Positions 26,801-42,100 are shown, counted from the stretch's first letter. The stretch is DNA of 64,000 bases from Bagarius yarrelli (GCA_005784505.1 VCAZ01000039.1:1391001-1455000); one strand, 5' to 3'. Numbers and translations: made by a program. Notes: generated by a model not told the origin, from the sequence alone.

Positions 26801-29800
26801 ATTTTAAACCAGCCCAGCTCACACTAGCAGATGCACCATGGTTAGGGTCACTGACATCACTTTTTCCCTAACTGATGTTTGGTCCGAATAGTAACTCCTA
26901 CTACATTTCCTGTCGGCTGTTCCCTTTAGGGGATGTAACAACAAATCATCTGCCTCCACCTAGCTTTATACTCCGCATCCTCTTCACTCACACCCACTAA
27001 CTTCATGTCCTCGTTTATCATATCCTTAAATCTTGTCCTTAGCCTTTCTTTTTGCCTCCTGCAGGAAAGCTTTATTTCTGACATTTCCACAATCCCTCTT
27101 CTGCACATGTCCAAACCATTTTATTCTGTCTTTTCTAACTTTGTCCCACACGATTGTCCGTCCCTTTGATGATCTTGTTCCAATCTCGTCACTCCCAAAG
27201 AGGAACCATTTTCAGCTCTGCTACTTCCAACTCTGCCTCCTGTCACTTCCTCTTTGTTGCCGTAGCTATACCGTACAGCATACTGTAGCTGCTCTCACCA
27301 TGATTCTCGCTAACATTTTTCTGTCACACGTCACTCCTGACACGTTTCTTCACCCATTCCAACCTGCCTGCTCTGGTTTCTTCACCTCTTTTCCACACTC
27401 TCTTCATTGTATGACCTGTTAATACCGAGCACTTAAATTCTCGTACATTTTTTTTTTTAACCCCTCCAACCTGTAGTCTCACTGTTCCACTGCTTTTAGT
27501 CCTCATCTCTCTACAGCAAACCTCCACCTCTCTTGGCTTTCCATAACTTTACACTCTCACTACAGAGCACACAATATAGTCTGTAAACATTTCTGTCCAA
27601 GGAGTTGTAACCCTTAACTGTATGTTAAGAAATAAAACCTGCTAATGCTATATTGCATAGTGCCAAATGCTGCCACATGATTGGCTAATTTGGATAATTG
27701 TTAAAAATGTACAGTGGTATGTATTAAAGCATCAAGTCCTTATTATTTGTGGAAACAATTCCCTTTTATTTTCGAAGGTTTTAAGCACTTAAGTGTTATA
27801 CGAGTGTCTACCTGTAGGATCGAAAGTCTTTTCGATCCAAGAAGAAAAACTGAGCAAGTTGAACAGACCCGACTTTGTGTGCTCTTTCCACATCAACTGC
27901 CCAATAAGTCGAATCTTTTAAAAAGAGTTTTATGCTAAAATGGATTTCCCTGTCAAAGAATTTCAAGTTTTCTATTTCACTGGTCCTGCTGCAAAACAGT
28001 TCAGCTAATAATAAAACCGAGCACCCCGGTTAAATAATGAATATCGAGTTTGTTTTACACCCTTCCACTGTTGTGTTTTCAAAGAAAATATATAAACGAT
28101 TTGTTCTGCTCTTCATCTCAGGGTCCACTTCCGCTGAGAGACGATAACGGAATCGTGCTGCTGGGCGAGAGAGCCGCTAAATGCCGTGCCTATGCCAAAG
28201 CTCTGCATTATAAAGAACTGGAATTTCAGAAAGGCCCGAGTCCCCTGATTCTGGAATCCCTTATTAGGTAGGAACGCAGACTAATTTTTTTTGTTTTTGT
28301 TTGTTTAATGGAAATAAGAGTAATGAGATCCATACACACAGAGCTCCCGTTCGAACCCTTCATTGACAGTCATTACACTGTTCTAAGTGACATTTATTTC
28401 GTTGGCCATTTTTTTTTTTTTCCAACTCAAGTTGTATACTCGAATTCTAAACGTCCGAGATTCCCAACCCTCACAGACCGTTTTACAAAAAGCTTTACTG
28501 TTTTCGACACACTAACGTGAAGCAATTAAAGAGCCGAACGGCAATTGAAAGAATGTCTCCGATTTTTACAGAGTTCTGCCAAGGCTTCGCTTCTTTTCTC
28601 CGGCCTGTTCAACAGTTTCATTGTGTTTTCGGTCTCTGAATTAGTCCAAGTAGCTTTTTTTTTTTTACCAGAAAATGTGGCAGAGTTAAAAAAATCTCCC
28701 ATGATTCTTTTTGCACTCGTGGCGACTAAAGCCAGGTATTCCGTAACTCTTGATATATGCAGGCTGCACACAGATGCACGACCACTTGTATTTTTTGTTG
28801 GGGTTTTTTTCCCCCCTAAGGAAGACTAAATTTTAGTCTTTTAGATTTTATAATGTTCCTACATAATTTCCCAACTATTTCCTGTTGCTTTATGTGTAAT
28901 CGGGTTTCTATTTATTTATCATGAATAAGATTTAAATCTTGGTAAAGTGCATTTATTGTTATATTTAGTTAAAAAAAAAGGAAAAATATGAATATTTAAA
29001 GGAAAGATATATAAAAAAATATATATATTTGAGGCTTTGATATTAAACTATACAGCAGCATAATAAGATGATCCACATTTATTCCAGATTTAAATAAACT
29101 GTAAGCATGTTTGTACTACCAGTAAATGGAGGCAAATACTAAATATATACACATAATAGTAGATATTATGTAGATAGTTTCCAGGTTTTGATTTCCAGCA
29201 CCACCAAGTAACCACTGCTGGGCCCCTAAACAAGGCCTATTACCCCCCTGTTGCTCAGCTGTATAAAAGCGGTCAATCTAAGTCGCTCTGGATTAGGGCA
29301 TCTGCCAAGTACTGTATATGTACAAGACCATCCAATAGGCTACACCGAACACATCCTTAAAATAAAAAACTGCTCGCTAAATTTCAGCATTATTCCTGGC
29401 TGCTCGAGAAAGAATTCAGCTTTAGAGTAACTATTGGAATGTAAAACGTTTACGCCAATGGCTGAAGTTCTGTAAAACAAAAATCGTCCGTGGATTAAAG
29501 ATTGAAATTGATGGGAAAATAGGCTATAAAGATATTTATAGCATGTAAAGATTGGAAAGTGATCAGAACTATCTGGTTTGGACAGTAATTCAGTATTTAA
29601 AGATCATCATTAATAGCCACAAAGTTTATTTTTAATTTGAGGTTTGTAAATTGTGGTAGTGGGAAAAATGCAAAAGCGGACATTGGCAGTGTATTTAAAT
29701 CTCGAGAAAGCGCACTTATTGTGTTGCGGTTTATGAAGTGGAGCAGACCTAAAGCTGTAAAAATGAGGACAAATTTACATTAAGTCATGAAATAACACTC

Positions 29801-32800
29801 GACTGCCTTCATTAGTCGATATTTAAGAAAACCATGCCGAGTAATACGAATATCCACTTTCATGGTTCACTGGAACTGGTTCCAGATGTGAATAACTCTT
29901 AAGTACGTCCTGTCTAAACTAAATAAAGGCAAATAATAAAGAATGGCTATAGAAATAAACAGACTGGAAAGCGCGCACTTTGTACACCGGATGATGAACC
30001 GCATAATATGCAACACCACTTTTTGCTACGGGAAAAGGTTTGTTTTTGTGTTACTGACTATTTATTAAGCCAAATATTATCTTATATAAATAACATGACA
30101 CAGTCCCGTTTAACGAGTAAATGTAATGTTTGCGTAAATGCGTTGGTTAATGTAAAAGTCGGGGGGGTTTTTTTATTACAGCTCCAACACTAATTTCTAC
30201 ACTAAGTCCATGCTGTTGTAGAAAATTAATTTTCTGACTGGAAAATTCAACAGCTCTCTGATTTCATCTTTCCTAAACTGTGTCCAGAGTGCAAGCTCGT
30301 GTTTACACGGACATTCTGTCAGTCACGGCATGCCCCAATTCCCTTTTCCTAATTTTCCAATTACACTACAACGAAAAAATCATGGTATTAACACACAGTG
30401 CAGCCGGATCATTACGTTATAAGGCCAAGAAAACGACCTCTAAAACATTCTTTAGTGTTTGTGGCAAGGCTCTGATGTCAGTTTAATGGATTGACGAGAG
30501 GGAATGACTTTAGGCTTGAGAATATGAATAATCCCCCGTCTTTACACAGCTTTCAACCTTTCTCAGCATCCAAAACGAATCAGGATACTTGATATTTACA
30601 GTAAAGGATCCAAGTTTTCTGTAAATCTCATTAGATTTTTCTGTTAAAAAAAAAAAAAAAAAAAAGGCCACAGTTTATCTATCTTCGTCATAATAATTCA
30701 TTGTTGTACTGCGCTTCCAGAAGTCTGTTTGTCATCTTCCAGTCGTTTTCTAATTCAATCCTATTGTGCCAACATTTTCTCGTGAATAATCTACTGTTTA
30801 AGTTCTAGTCACCGTGTTTACTATCCAGTACCACCATGACTCAGAACCGAGCTGCTGGAATTTGGATTATAGAGGTGATTATTGTGGAAAAAAAGTCCTG
30901 GTGTATAGGTTCTACCCCAGGGGAAGTGGTAGCACAATAGTTAAGGTGTTGGTCTGTTAATTGAAAGGTCAAGGTTCAAGCTGAGGACCTGAGCAAGGCC
31001 CTCAACTTCCATGTATAAAAGAGATGAATGAATGTAAGTCGCTCTGCATAAGGACGTCTACCAGTAGCGTAAATGTTGTCATGACAAAAAGGATTAAACA
31101 AATATTTCAGCTTTTTTTTTTTTTACATTTTCATACCGCATTTATTCTGTTCATTATAGCATCCTATACATTGCTGCTTGAAAATTAAAGCGGAGACCCA
31201 GATTGTGGTTATAGTTGAGGTTTTTTTTTTTCTAGTTATATTTATTAGGTAAAAATACGACGGCTTTAAAAATATATCGTTATAAGACATTAAAGTCTGA
31301 CAAACACTTTCCTCAGCTGAAACCGTTTCCCGGTACAGTTTATTCCCTTCCTATTTTTTAAGGTTTTCACAGAACTTTCTTCTAGTGACACAGGATTACC
31401 GGCTTGCCTTTGCTTTCTCTAAAAATGCCATCCTGACGTTCAGCCAAAAGGTCTACCCGTGAATGCAGTTTAACCCAACAGCTGCTTCCTGAATAGAATA
31501 TGAGGTAGTAATATTTTGCAATCGCATGCTCAATCCTTTGTAAAGACCCGGTGTGTTATTTCATAAACAGGCGCTGGTAGAAATATATTTATTTTCTCTC
31601 CTGATTATCACTGATTTGGAATTGATGGTGAAATTTAAGGGGCTTTTTCTAATGACATTTTTCGGTTATTAAGGTGAAAAAGGGTCATTTGAGTTTAAGT
31701 AGTTGAAAAAAAAGTTGAATCTATTAATTATTTTGAATGTGTAAATTATGTATGTTGAAAGTATGAATTATTTAGTGTTGAGATTTTAAAGCATTTCGGT
31801 TTTCCTATGATGATGTGGCTGATAGTTTTATTTAATAAATGAAAAAAATCTATATTAAAAAAAATAGTATTATAAAATGGTAAAAAAAAAAAGTTATTAT
31901 TGGTTGGCAGTAAATTATTTTTTAAAGGTTATCGACCTGATCAGTTCTAAACTAAACTAAAATTACTGCTTTTATCAAAACCACATTAGTGACTTAGGTT
32001 AAGCCGAGGCTTCCTCTTGCTTTACGGTTTAAAGGGCCGAACCTCAGAAGCTTTTAGAAGTTTCCGTGATGAACGGTTTTGTGAAACGTAGTACAACCAC
32101 CAGGAAACTGCACATATGCTAGTAAAAGGTCAAGCCAGGCCACATGGTTTTTTTGTTGCTTTGACCTCCTGGAATTCCTAAAGACCTCCATCAGCTGTAC
32201 TGGAAGCCGGATGTGTTTATAGAACACGGAGAATGTATAAGGGGAATGTTGTTTGTGAGTCGTCTATAGTTCTCTTTTTAGTCCTAATTTATTTTCATTT
32301 GTCTCTCGTCGGTGAGATGCGATGAGAAAATTCTTCTTTTCTTGGTGTCAGGTTATTTTAGACTAAAATTAAGCCCCCCCCCCCCCCCATTTAGAAAACC
32401 ATTGCATCACAGCTATGCTAAGCTCAACATGTTGTCAGATATTTGGCTGCTATTGACCCTGACACATCGGTTTTATGGTTGTTAATAAAAATGAATTGCC
32501 CCTGGGTGGTTGCCTTCAACTCAGAGTCTCTTTCCACCCTGTTTGTGACACCTTGCTGACAACTGGACTGTGTGTCTCGGATACAGGGTCTCAGCAAACG
32601 GGTTATGTTTGAACATGTCTCCGCTTCTCTAACTTGTGTAGTCATTTTTTTTTTTTTTTTCATCCAAGATCAGGTGAAATAGTTTTTGTGTTTTTTTTTT
32701 GTTTTTTTTTTAGAATGACAAAATGAGACAATAGTTTTTTGGGTTTTTTTTTTTAAAAATACAATTTTTAATTTGTCATCCAGTCGTATATAGAACTGTA

Positions 32801-33126
32801 CACATTTTACACAATTCCGTGTAACATCTCAATGTACCAAAAGTGAATTAAAAATTTCTATCGCAGTGTTTTTAAAAAGAAAAAATTAATTCTTAAGTGA
32901 TACCTATTGCATTAAAGACATGACTTAATCTGAAAAGAAAACATGCCCTCTTTATTTAACACGAGCCTAATACGAGGCAGAATTTTTTTTGCTTATTTTT
33001 TTTTTTTTAAAAGCTTAAAGAAAATAAAATATCTGAGATAAATATCAAACATCAGCACTTTACAATCATACATCATTCATCCCACATTCAAGCCAGAAAC
33101 ATTCGGTAGGAAAAATGTATAGAGAG

Positions 33127-33167
<41 letters not shown>

Positions 33168-36100
33168 CCAGGGGCCTAAGGTGGGGAAAACAGAGTAAGC
33201 AGAAAAAAAGAAAAGGAAAAATAAAAAAACAAAAGGTTAAGGAGAAGCAGAAGGTGTGTATTTGTGTGTATTGTTAAAGATTTGCATGTGGTTATTGTAA
33301 GCAACGGCAGTTGATTTAACTTCAAGGAGTGAAGTTCTGGGGTCGGATCTTCATCTCCACCCGTTTCAGGGAGTAGTTTGGTCCGTGCCAGCCATACCAA
33401 GTGATTCCGTCCGTGTTCTTGGTGTGCATCCCGTTGCGATAGAACACACCATTCAGGTTTGAGTCTGTGCAGCAGTTGTACCAGTAGCCACCTGCAAAAA
33501 AAAAAAACATGTTCGTTGAGTTAAAAGAAATAAAAAACCTGTCTGATTTGCCTTATCAAGCTGTCTTACCTTTACGAAGTTGGGCACAGTCGTCCACACA
33601 CTTGTCATTGTCCTTGTTCTTGGTGCTGAAGTTGGTGTTGTTGTGGTAGCGAAGTGAGTCCCCAGCATTCCCGCTGTAGTTAGCTATGAGAAGCTTGTAG
33701 CTGTTCAGCTCGTTGCTTACGGTGAAGAAACCATACTGAGCGTAGCGGGTTACTCCCTCCCAGTCCTGAAATCATCAACCAGTAACAGTAAAATTTAGAC
33801 TTCTAAATTTTGTCAAGTAAGCCAAGCAATAGGGTTGTTTATACATTTTTACACCATTTATACCTCCATCTCTATCCGGAGCACCGTAGGCTGCCGGGTC
33901 AGACGGTAGATGATCTCATTGCCGAGCCAAAAGTCTCCATTGATGGTACCGAAGCCGTTCTTGTATTGCTTCCAGTCCCGGTCGAAGCTGGTCAGTCCTA
34001 TTCTGCGTCTCTGGATGACCGTCCATCCACCTCCATTTTTCTCCATATCACAGTACACCTGAACACAAGAATTCCAAATATTTAGTGGGCAAATTGTCTC
34101 TTTTAAAAGTAACATGGTGTCAACTATAGATCAACTTAATAACTTGCCTCCAGTTCAGGTGTTCCCAGAAAATCATCCTTGGGCAATTTGTAAAGCCCAG
34201 AAATTCTGTAGTTCCTGTTGTACAGTGAGGCACAGTCATAGATTGCATCTAGGACACAATAAATCAATAGGTTAATGTCTACCATTTTTAAATAGGCAGA
34301 ATCCTCCAGTTTCCATCCAGTATCTTTCAATTTTCCCATAATGTAGTCTGGCTATTTGGGGGAAATTGGAGTACCAATTCCCAGCACCATCAATTTACCA
34401 CTGCAGGGTCCCTGAGTAAGGCCCTTAACCCCAATTGCTCAGTTGTAAGAGATAAATGTAAGTCGCTCTGGGTAAGGGCGTCTGCCAAATGCTGTGAAAT
34501 GTAATGTAATTTACAACCCAAAAGCACCTGCAGCTTTGAAATGAATCTAGGCAGTCAACGTGGAAAATAAATGAGGTCCACGTGGAGTTCGGCAGTGGTT
34601 TGTGCTTTTGAGATTCTTTTAGAAACGGAGCCTTTTAACAAAGCTCCACTGTGCTCACAGAACTAATGAAAGAAGAGAAATATAGTAAAGTGCCAAATAA
34701 CTGGGTATAATAATACAGGTTTACAGCACAGTAATGCCTAAGGACTGCCTCTGGTTTCAAGGATTAATAGTGTGGCTGAGACTAAACATTATTTATGAGA
34801 CTATTTTGATGGACCAGACAGTTTTTTTGTTTTTTTTTTAATTGGCATTCCTGTCAGTCAAATGTTACAGACACAAATTGAGTTTTTTCCATGGCCGCAT
34901 TTGAGCACGCAAATATTTTGGCACAGATCTTATTTGTAAATCTGAAGACATTCTAATTGTATTAATGGGAAGATTTATCGTCTACTGATTTGGTTAGCGT
35001 GTGTAAATGACTTAATAGGAGGGTTTTTTTCATATCATTTCTACAATGGTTAATAGTTAATAGTTTATTATTTTACATTTTCTTTTGCCTCAGGTTTTCT
35101 TGAATAAACATTCGAGATGCCATTTTTTTTCTCTGTATAACCAAAGAAATCAAATTTTAGCATATGTCATCATCCTGACAGCATAAATAAGCTCTGAACC
35201 TGGACAGTCTTGGCAAACCGAGGACATGTTTATGCTATAAAAAAAAAACACATTCTGCCAAACCATTCAGTGAGTGCTTGTATAAAATCGGTATTATCTA
35301 ATGACTCTGCTTACCTAAGGTGGTTTGTGGGGCACCCTGCATGGCTTGAAACTGCATTATGTCCACACGGTTGTTGATTTCTGAATACTTGCTTTCTGCT
35401 TCAGTTACTCTGGCCTCCTGTTGCTGGTTTAGCTTTTCTAGCTCCATCACTTGCTTCACCAAGGTGATCCGATCTGCCTCCTGCTTCTTGCTCAGCTCCT
35501 CCAGCAGGCTGGTCAGGTTGGCTACCTGCACCTTCAAGGCTCGCACATCGTCGCAACACTGCGTCTTTGACGCTTTAGGTGAAACCGCATGCTTCTTTAA
35601 GGGACTCTGAGCCCACGTCAGGCCTAGTATAATAAGAAAAAGGGAAGCTGATATGACTGGTGTCCTCATTATAACTCTTCTTGTAGCCTAACAAAGATGT
35701 GACAAAGATGCGAGTTTCTCCTTTCAGGCTCAATAGACTCTAAGAGTTCCAAATGCAAACTCTAAGCGCTGCAATAGTCTTTTTCCTCTCGCTCTATTTT
35801 TTGCCTCAGCTGTTCAACCTGAGCGCTCTCCTCTAGCTCAAGGTCTACTGCGGCCACATCTTAAATATCTTTACATCTGTGCCCCTCCCCTTTTGGTTGG
35901 ACTCGCAGTCACTGACACCCCACCACCACTACCACCTCCTGGGCTTGAAGCCTGTCCGCCCTCTCACTGCTCTCTCACTCTTGCAAGACACATGGTCACA
36001 CACACACACACACACACACACACAGATATTCTGTGTCTGTTATTCAGTTTCTGCTCTCTCTTTGTTCTCCCCCCTTCCCTGGCTGACTGGTTCCACCCTG

Positions 36101-39100
36101 GTTTCAGCTCAGTTTTCATCAGGTGTGCTGCTTTAATTATTACCGCGTCAGTTTTTTTTAAGTATTATAATATTCGCTTTTAAGTTTTATATTATATATT
36201 TTTATTATTTTGATAACAAAGAGGGAAAAAAAACTTGCTCTAGTCTGTAACTGTTCTTTATAACCACTTTTATCTCTTGCAAGATGACTTAATTTATTTT
36301 CACTTTATTTTATCTAAAATTTATTAATTAATTAGTGCTAAAATAACTTGAGATTAAGCTGTGCACCCTAATAAATACAGATGGAAAACTTTTGTCGGAT
36401 TAAAAAAAAAAAAAAAGACCTGGCAGTTGTATTTGGCATGCGCTGTCCCGTGTGGCAGAGTTACGGTGGGCTACTTAACTGATTTAAACTAAATTACATA
36501 CAAAACATTCCAGTGACATCACTGCTTTCTGTCCCCCCTGAGTGTTATGTATCGCACATAGTGCAGACAACAAAAGAAAACAGATGTGAGCTCGGTAGCT
36601 GGCTCCAGAAAACTGCTTAGGGGCGATAGATGCTCTAATAATAGTAATGATAATAACTCGCTTGCAGGAAAATCACAGTGTCTAAAGAGGGAAGCAGAAC
36701 AGCTTAGCACGGACGTGTGTCTGCATGCGACCAAATGAATGCCAAGGTGTCTGGGGCAGGAAACAGCCGCCCTGAAAGTGCAGAATTATTGGTGTCCAGA
36801 AAGACTCAGCAGCCCTGTTTAATATTTGGCATCTGTAAATAATTCATGCCTTTAGCTTGGTTCCTTTGCTTTTCCGAAGATGCCTTTTACTTTTTAAAGT
36901 ATTGACTGATATTTCAATACCGGGACAAAAAATAAATAAAGAAATAAAATTCATTAATTGTCTGTTTTTATGTTCAGTTATCTAAGAATTTTATCTAAGA
37001 AAAAACATCACACATTCCTTACCATTATTGGTTTGTAGTCTATATGTGTATTTAAAAATGCGTTAATGTACCCTTATTGTTATTTTTACTAATCAATCTT
37101 GGTATGTAAATGTAAAGGTTCTGTTTTTTTTTTATATTATATGCAAAAATATCTGATTTCTATTATCGTTTTTGCTCTTTCAGGTAACAAATACTTTCCT
37201 GTCTTTCCAAATGATATGCTTTATACATATGTTTAATATGGTTTCTGTCATAGTTATTTTAGTAAGCGGGTTTATTCCTGGTGGACCGAGAGTTTATGTA
37301 CTTTGGTGAACCTCAAAGCAATGACACCATGCTTCTAGTAGGCCCACCATTGTAAGGAGAGACAGTAAAAGAAATATCCTTAAAGGTACAGAAAAAGACC
37401 GGATTTGGAAAAAATCCATCCTAGGATTGTGGCGAAGGGGTTGTGCACGCAAATGACTGCCTGGTCCCCTTGGCCCTCGGGCCACTAATGTAATCCAGTA
37501 AGATTATATGAAAACGACATGCCATTTTGTGGGCTTACCACCTGCAAGATAAAGGGTGGAGGCCAGGACCAATGCCAGTTATGAGGCAGCCATATGATAG
37601 AAAGTCTTGGATCAATTTGTTTCTTTGTAATTAAAACTTGCTTCAAGTAGCTATTAAAAAGTACCTTACTGAAAGGAAGCGCCGAAATAAATCTGTTACA
37701 TAAAAAGCTGTGGCCTATATATAGTCTTCTGTAATCCACACACAGGACTGGCTTTGATTTCAAAGGTCTCAATCAAGGCTGGTCTCTTACCCAATTTAAA
37801 GTTTCACAGGCTAAATATTTTTATTAGGGGTGCGGATACTTATCATTCCCATAATGACAACTTCACATTCAATGTTTTTTATTGGTGGGCAATGTGGGTT
37901 TGGGTCAATGGAAAAAAAAAGGAGAGTTTCAGGAGAGTAAACACCAGTAAAAATAGCACTACCAGAACGCATCAGAAGTACTAAGTATCTTAAAAGAATT
38001 GTCAGATAGCAGCTTAACCACCTGACACCCTGTACCCATGACAGAGCATTTAATCCACTTCACAGAAGAGGTCATTGCACACACTTATCTACAGCCCCTA
38101 CATTATATCACAACCCCGAGCCACCTATACTACAGAAAAGAAAGCTGGGTCAAAACGCTGTTTGCGGACATCACGTCAGCATTTAACTTCATTCTTACCA
38201 CCAATTCAAATGTCCTTAGACTTAGCCCATTGCTTTGTCTATGGATTTCCAACTTCTTGATGGACAGACGACAACAAGCAGTGCAGGTGAGCAAACATGT
38301 CTCACCCACTTGGAGTTCCCCAAAGTTGTTTTCCAAACCTTCCTTTTGTACTCACTGTACAGTTATGACTGTGTGGGCACGTCCAGCTTTACCACCATTG
38401 TAAAGTTTGCTAATGACACGGTTGGGCTGGGCCTGATCTCTGACAACGATGAGACAGTTTACCTAAAGGAGATCAAAATACTTGGAGACGTTCCAGAGAA
38501 ACATATCTTCTTCTGAACATCAGCAAGACAAAGGAGTGGATGGGGGACCTACCAACCACTTGCAGTCAAGGACTTGCAGGACACCGACCCTCCAGGACAG
38601 ATTATAGTGACCCCCTGATTTAGTGCCTCCTTCGGGAACAGCAACCTGACAGGAAAGAAAAGCTGTCTAAAGGGTAGTGCATTCAGCTGATCACACCATC
38701 CACACTGACCTCTTCGACTTGCGGTCTATTTAAAGCAAGTGGTGCTTGATCAGACCAACAATAGACTTTCTTGACATCAAGAAAGCATTTCCGCTGCTTG
38801 AAGGCAAACACATAGAATGAAGAGGATATTTTTTATGCAGACCATTGGAACCCTTTACCAGAACATCTAGTGCATGGATTTTCTTTCGGACCTGTCTCTT
38901 GTTCACCACTACCCCATCAAGACTTTTATTTCCACATATATATTATATTGCAGTTTGCACTATGTTACATTGCATGTCTGTTTTCATATAAATCATATAA
39001 ATTTTAATATGATCTTATTGTCGAGTGGAAATTTGGGACAACTGGCGTTGTGGTCCTTATATTAAAAGTAGGAGTGTTTTTACAGCTATAAACTGTACAT

Positions 39101-42100
39101 ATACAAATATACTAATACGCTCTACATGTGTACAATTTGGTTGAGGTAATGGGGAAATACATGCCATTGTAAATGTTTCTTAATTCCTCCATTCATACTA
39201 TCATCCGTTCCTTTAAATGTTCCATTCTCTATATGCCATCAGAGTTGTCTGCATTCTTGGTATTGTGTTGAACCCCTTTGAGGTGGGTGTTGGAGTCGGT
39301 CAAGGGTTTGTTTTGTCTCTACAGCTATTTGTAGTTTGCATAGATGGGCTTTTTATATGTTGCCAAGGTGGCAGAGAAGCACATTATGGGCAGCTAGAAA
39401 TAGCATCCCTATTATTCGCTGATGAATCTATGTTGTCGGCATCATCTGAGGCAAAGGTCTTAGTGAACCACTTGGAACGTTTCACTACCGAGTTTAAAAC
39501 AGTCGGGAGAAAAATCAGCACCTGCAAAGTCAAGGTCATGGTTCCTCCTATGAAAAATAGCTAAAGGAGAGATTTTTTGAAAACTTTTGATTTTTGAAAA
39601 CTTAACTTGTACATTTGATGCGATGCTGTATTACAAAGTATATTTTGAGTGAAGTAAATCGTTTTTTTTTTTTAGTAATTTCGAATGTTTCTCTAAACCA
39701 TTATGTGCCTCATTAAATTATAAAAACATCTGAACACCGTTATCACATGTCAGTCATGGCACCTGTTATTGCATGGCATTTTCACCTTTATATGTCCTCT
39801 CCTGAGGAAAATGAATCAGGTTATGTCTACATACAGAGGCATGCACAGGATCTGGAAAACAGCCATGCTCACAGGATATTAACGGTAAATCTGCGGTTTC
39901 CACGCGAGGAAAAATACCATAAGGAAATGGTGTATAAAATACTGCCTCAAAAATGCCCTACACGACTACCGGTAAGTTTCTTGAGTGTGTTCCTGTAAAG
40001 ATTTTGATTTAATACTCGAACCAAGAGTTGAATAATGGCAAGGCACAAAAATGTATATGAAGGTCCTTTGTACAAATTTATCAAATTTCCTAAGAAACCC
40101 TGATTATGTAATATTTTTTATTCTTTGTGGCATTTGTGTTCACAACTGTTTCATGTTAAAAGTCTCATGCCAGATGTCTCCTGTGGGGAAAAAAAAGCCA
40201 GTAAAGCTCATGGAATCAAACTATTCTGTGAACAGACCACGGTATAAGTGTGAACAGAGGACCAGAACTGACGGTCTTTTCTATTCAGACTATTCACTTT
40301 ATTTAAGGAGGGAAACATCAATGCATTTGTGTCCTGCTGCCACCGTTGGAATGATATAATATATAATTTGGTCTATAATTATATAATATGGACGTAACCC
40401 TGTTTGTGCTTGAGGTTACTAAGGGGAAAGTGGGCCGTCTTTGATCCGTGGCCATGAAAGAATGCAGTAAAAATGCTTTTTGTGAACTCATGGAACGTCT
40501 GGTTGTGTTTTGATTTTTTTATTTTATTTATTAATTTTTTTTTCCTGTTGCAGGCTGACATTTGCAGTTGTTTTTGTTTGTAAACTTGACTCATCTGGTG
40601 GAAATGCTGAGCGCTTTAAAATGGAAAATATCGAAACTTTTTGTGGCACTCGGTAAAGAGCTGATGTCATCAATGTTAAACTCTTCCTCCAGCAGATCAC
40701 TAGGTTGTTTTAATAGCCATGGTGCTAAAGCTAGCCTGGCATTTACTAATAGCAATTTAGGCGATGTTTGTCTGTGTGGTCTCCATCTGGCCTAAAGACA
40801 AGTTGGATTTTCTTTCAGCCACAGGCAACTTTAGTCGTTTAGAAGCCTTTGGTTTTCACTGTAAACAGGAAAGTCATTGTTATGACACCCTGGACAGATC
40901 TGTTATTTTGTGGTATATTTTTTTGAATGGTAACGATACAGAGTGATGTCACCCTTTCTATGAAGTGTCCTGTAATTTATGTCACAAATAATTTGTCAAT
41001 TCATAAAACGTGATTGGAGCATCTAACTCTGAGACATGATATGCTGATGTGGTGACCTAGATAATAAATTAAGAGAACACGGGCTACAAGATTTGGAGAA
41101 CCTTGTGCAAATTGGGTTTAGGTTGTCCTTTACCACTTTTCCACCAGGCTTGGCACTGGCAGGGATAAGAACCCGTTACGTCTCCGAAATGTGACTATAA
41201 TCATTTGCTATCTTTTGCTCTTTCTCTCTATTTGTATCTCTATTAATTTTTACTTTTTTTTTTTTTTTTTTTTTACTTCTTGACCGCTTGATTTGCGGAA
41301 TCGCCTCCATTTTCCCCAGCTATCTCGTTACAGGTCTTTTTTTCCGCTCACGTTACCTACTATTTAGATATGCTAAACTGACTGATTTAATTGTTTGTGT
41401 TAAATAATCTGTTGTTGTTACTCAGACGAACTTTTAAAAAATGGCCGCCCATTGAAGTCATCGGTTCCCACTTGAGATCAGCGATGTTTTGGGGCTGTTT
41501 TGTAGCCGGGATCTGGGCAACGGCTCAGGAATTTTTTCATCCGGTTTCAGATTGAGCTCCGGCACCAACATCGGTGGAAAAGCGGTACTCGAAAAGCAGA
41601 TTTTTCCATGTAAGTTTGCTGTTGGCTTCTAGTTTTCATACTCACTGGCCACACTAATAGAAACATATGCAACACTGTCTCTACAGTTTATTCCGAATGG
41701 TGCAAAAGCCCCAAAACGTTCAGTAAATAACAGTTCTGCAGGCAACAACAGTGTTTTATTGAGAGAGGTCAAAGGCTACAGTACATTAGTTTAACAGGAA
41801 GGCTACAGTAACTAAAATAACCACTGAGTAGAGCATCTCTGAGCATGTGACATGTTGAGGGTTGTTTAATAGCAAAAGATAATATCGGTTTTTACTCCTG
41901 TCAATCAAAAGGAATCATTCTGCGTGTAGTTACGAAATTATTCCAAAAACAAGTAACCGGCAGTATAATTGCCTTTTTTATTCTGCAATAATTAAAATAA
42001 AAATATAAATTCGCAAGTTTTGATAGTAGCAATTCATCTGCGGGCCGAAGTGTGGGCCGTGATCTGGAACAACTGCGATCTGTTGCACCACTAGTTCTGA

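Larger units (their letters stand above)
28268..33321 (+). other. Left part of the 21 kb mtor intron, 3' of angptl7
   Basis: Two forward SINEs (29180-29325, 30910-31080) and several homopolymer runs (30644-30664 A; 32370-32387 C; 32646-32660 T). About 31.1-32.4 kb shows nothing recognisable. The end at 33131-33163 is poly-T. Confidence 0.75.

Noticed and set aside
28545..28829. ORFs on both strands just after mtor exon 23
   Set aside because: Contain homopolymer-coded Phe and Lys runs and no recognisable domain.
39747..39998. 83-codon ORF ending near a GTAAGT donor-like site, considered as a host exon
   Set aside because: No matching acceptor or partner exon and no known protein similarity; a single GTAAGT is expected by chance.
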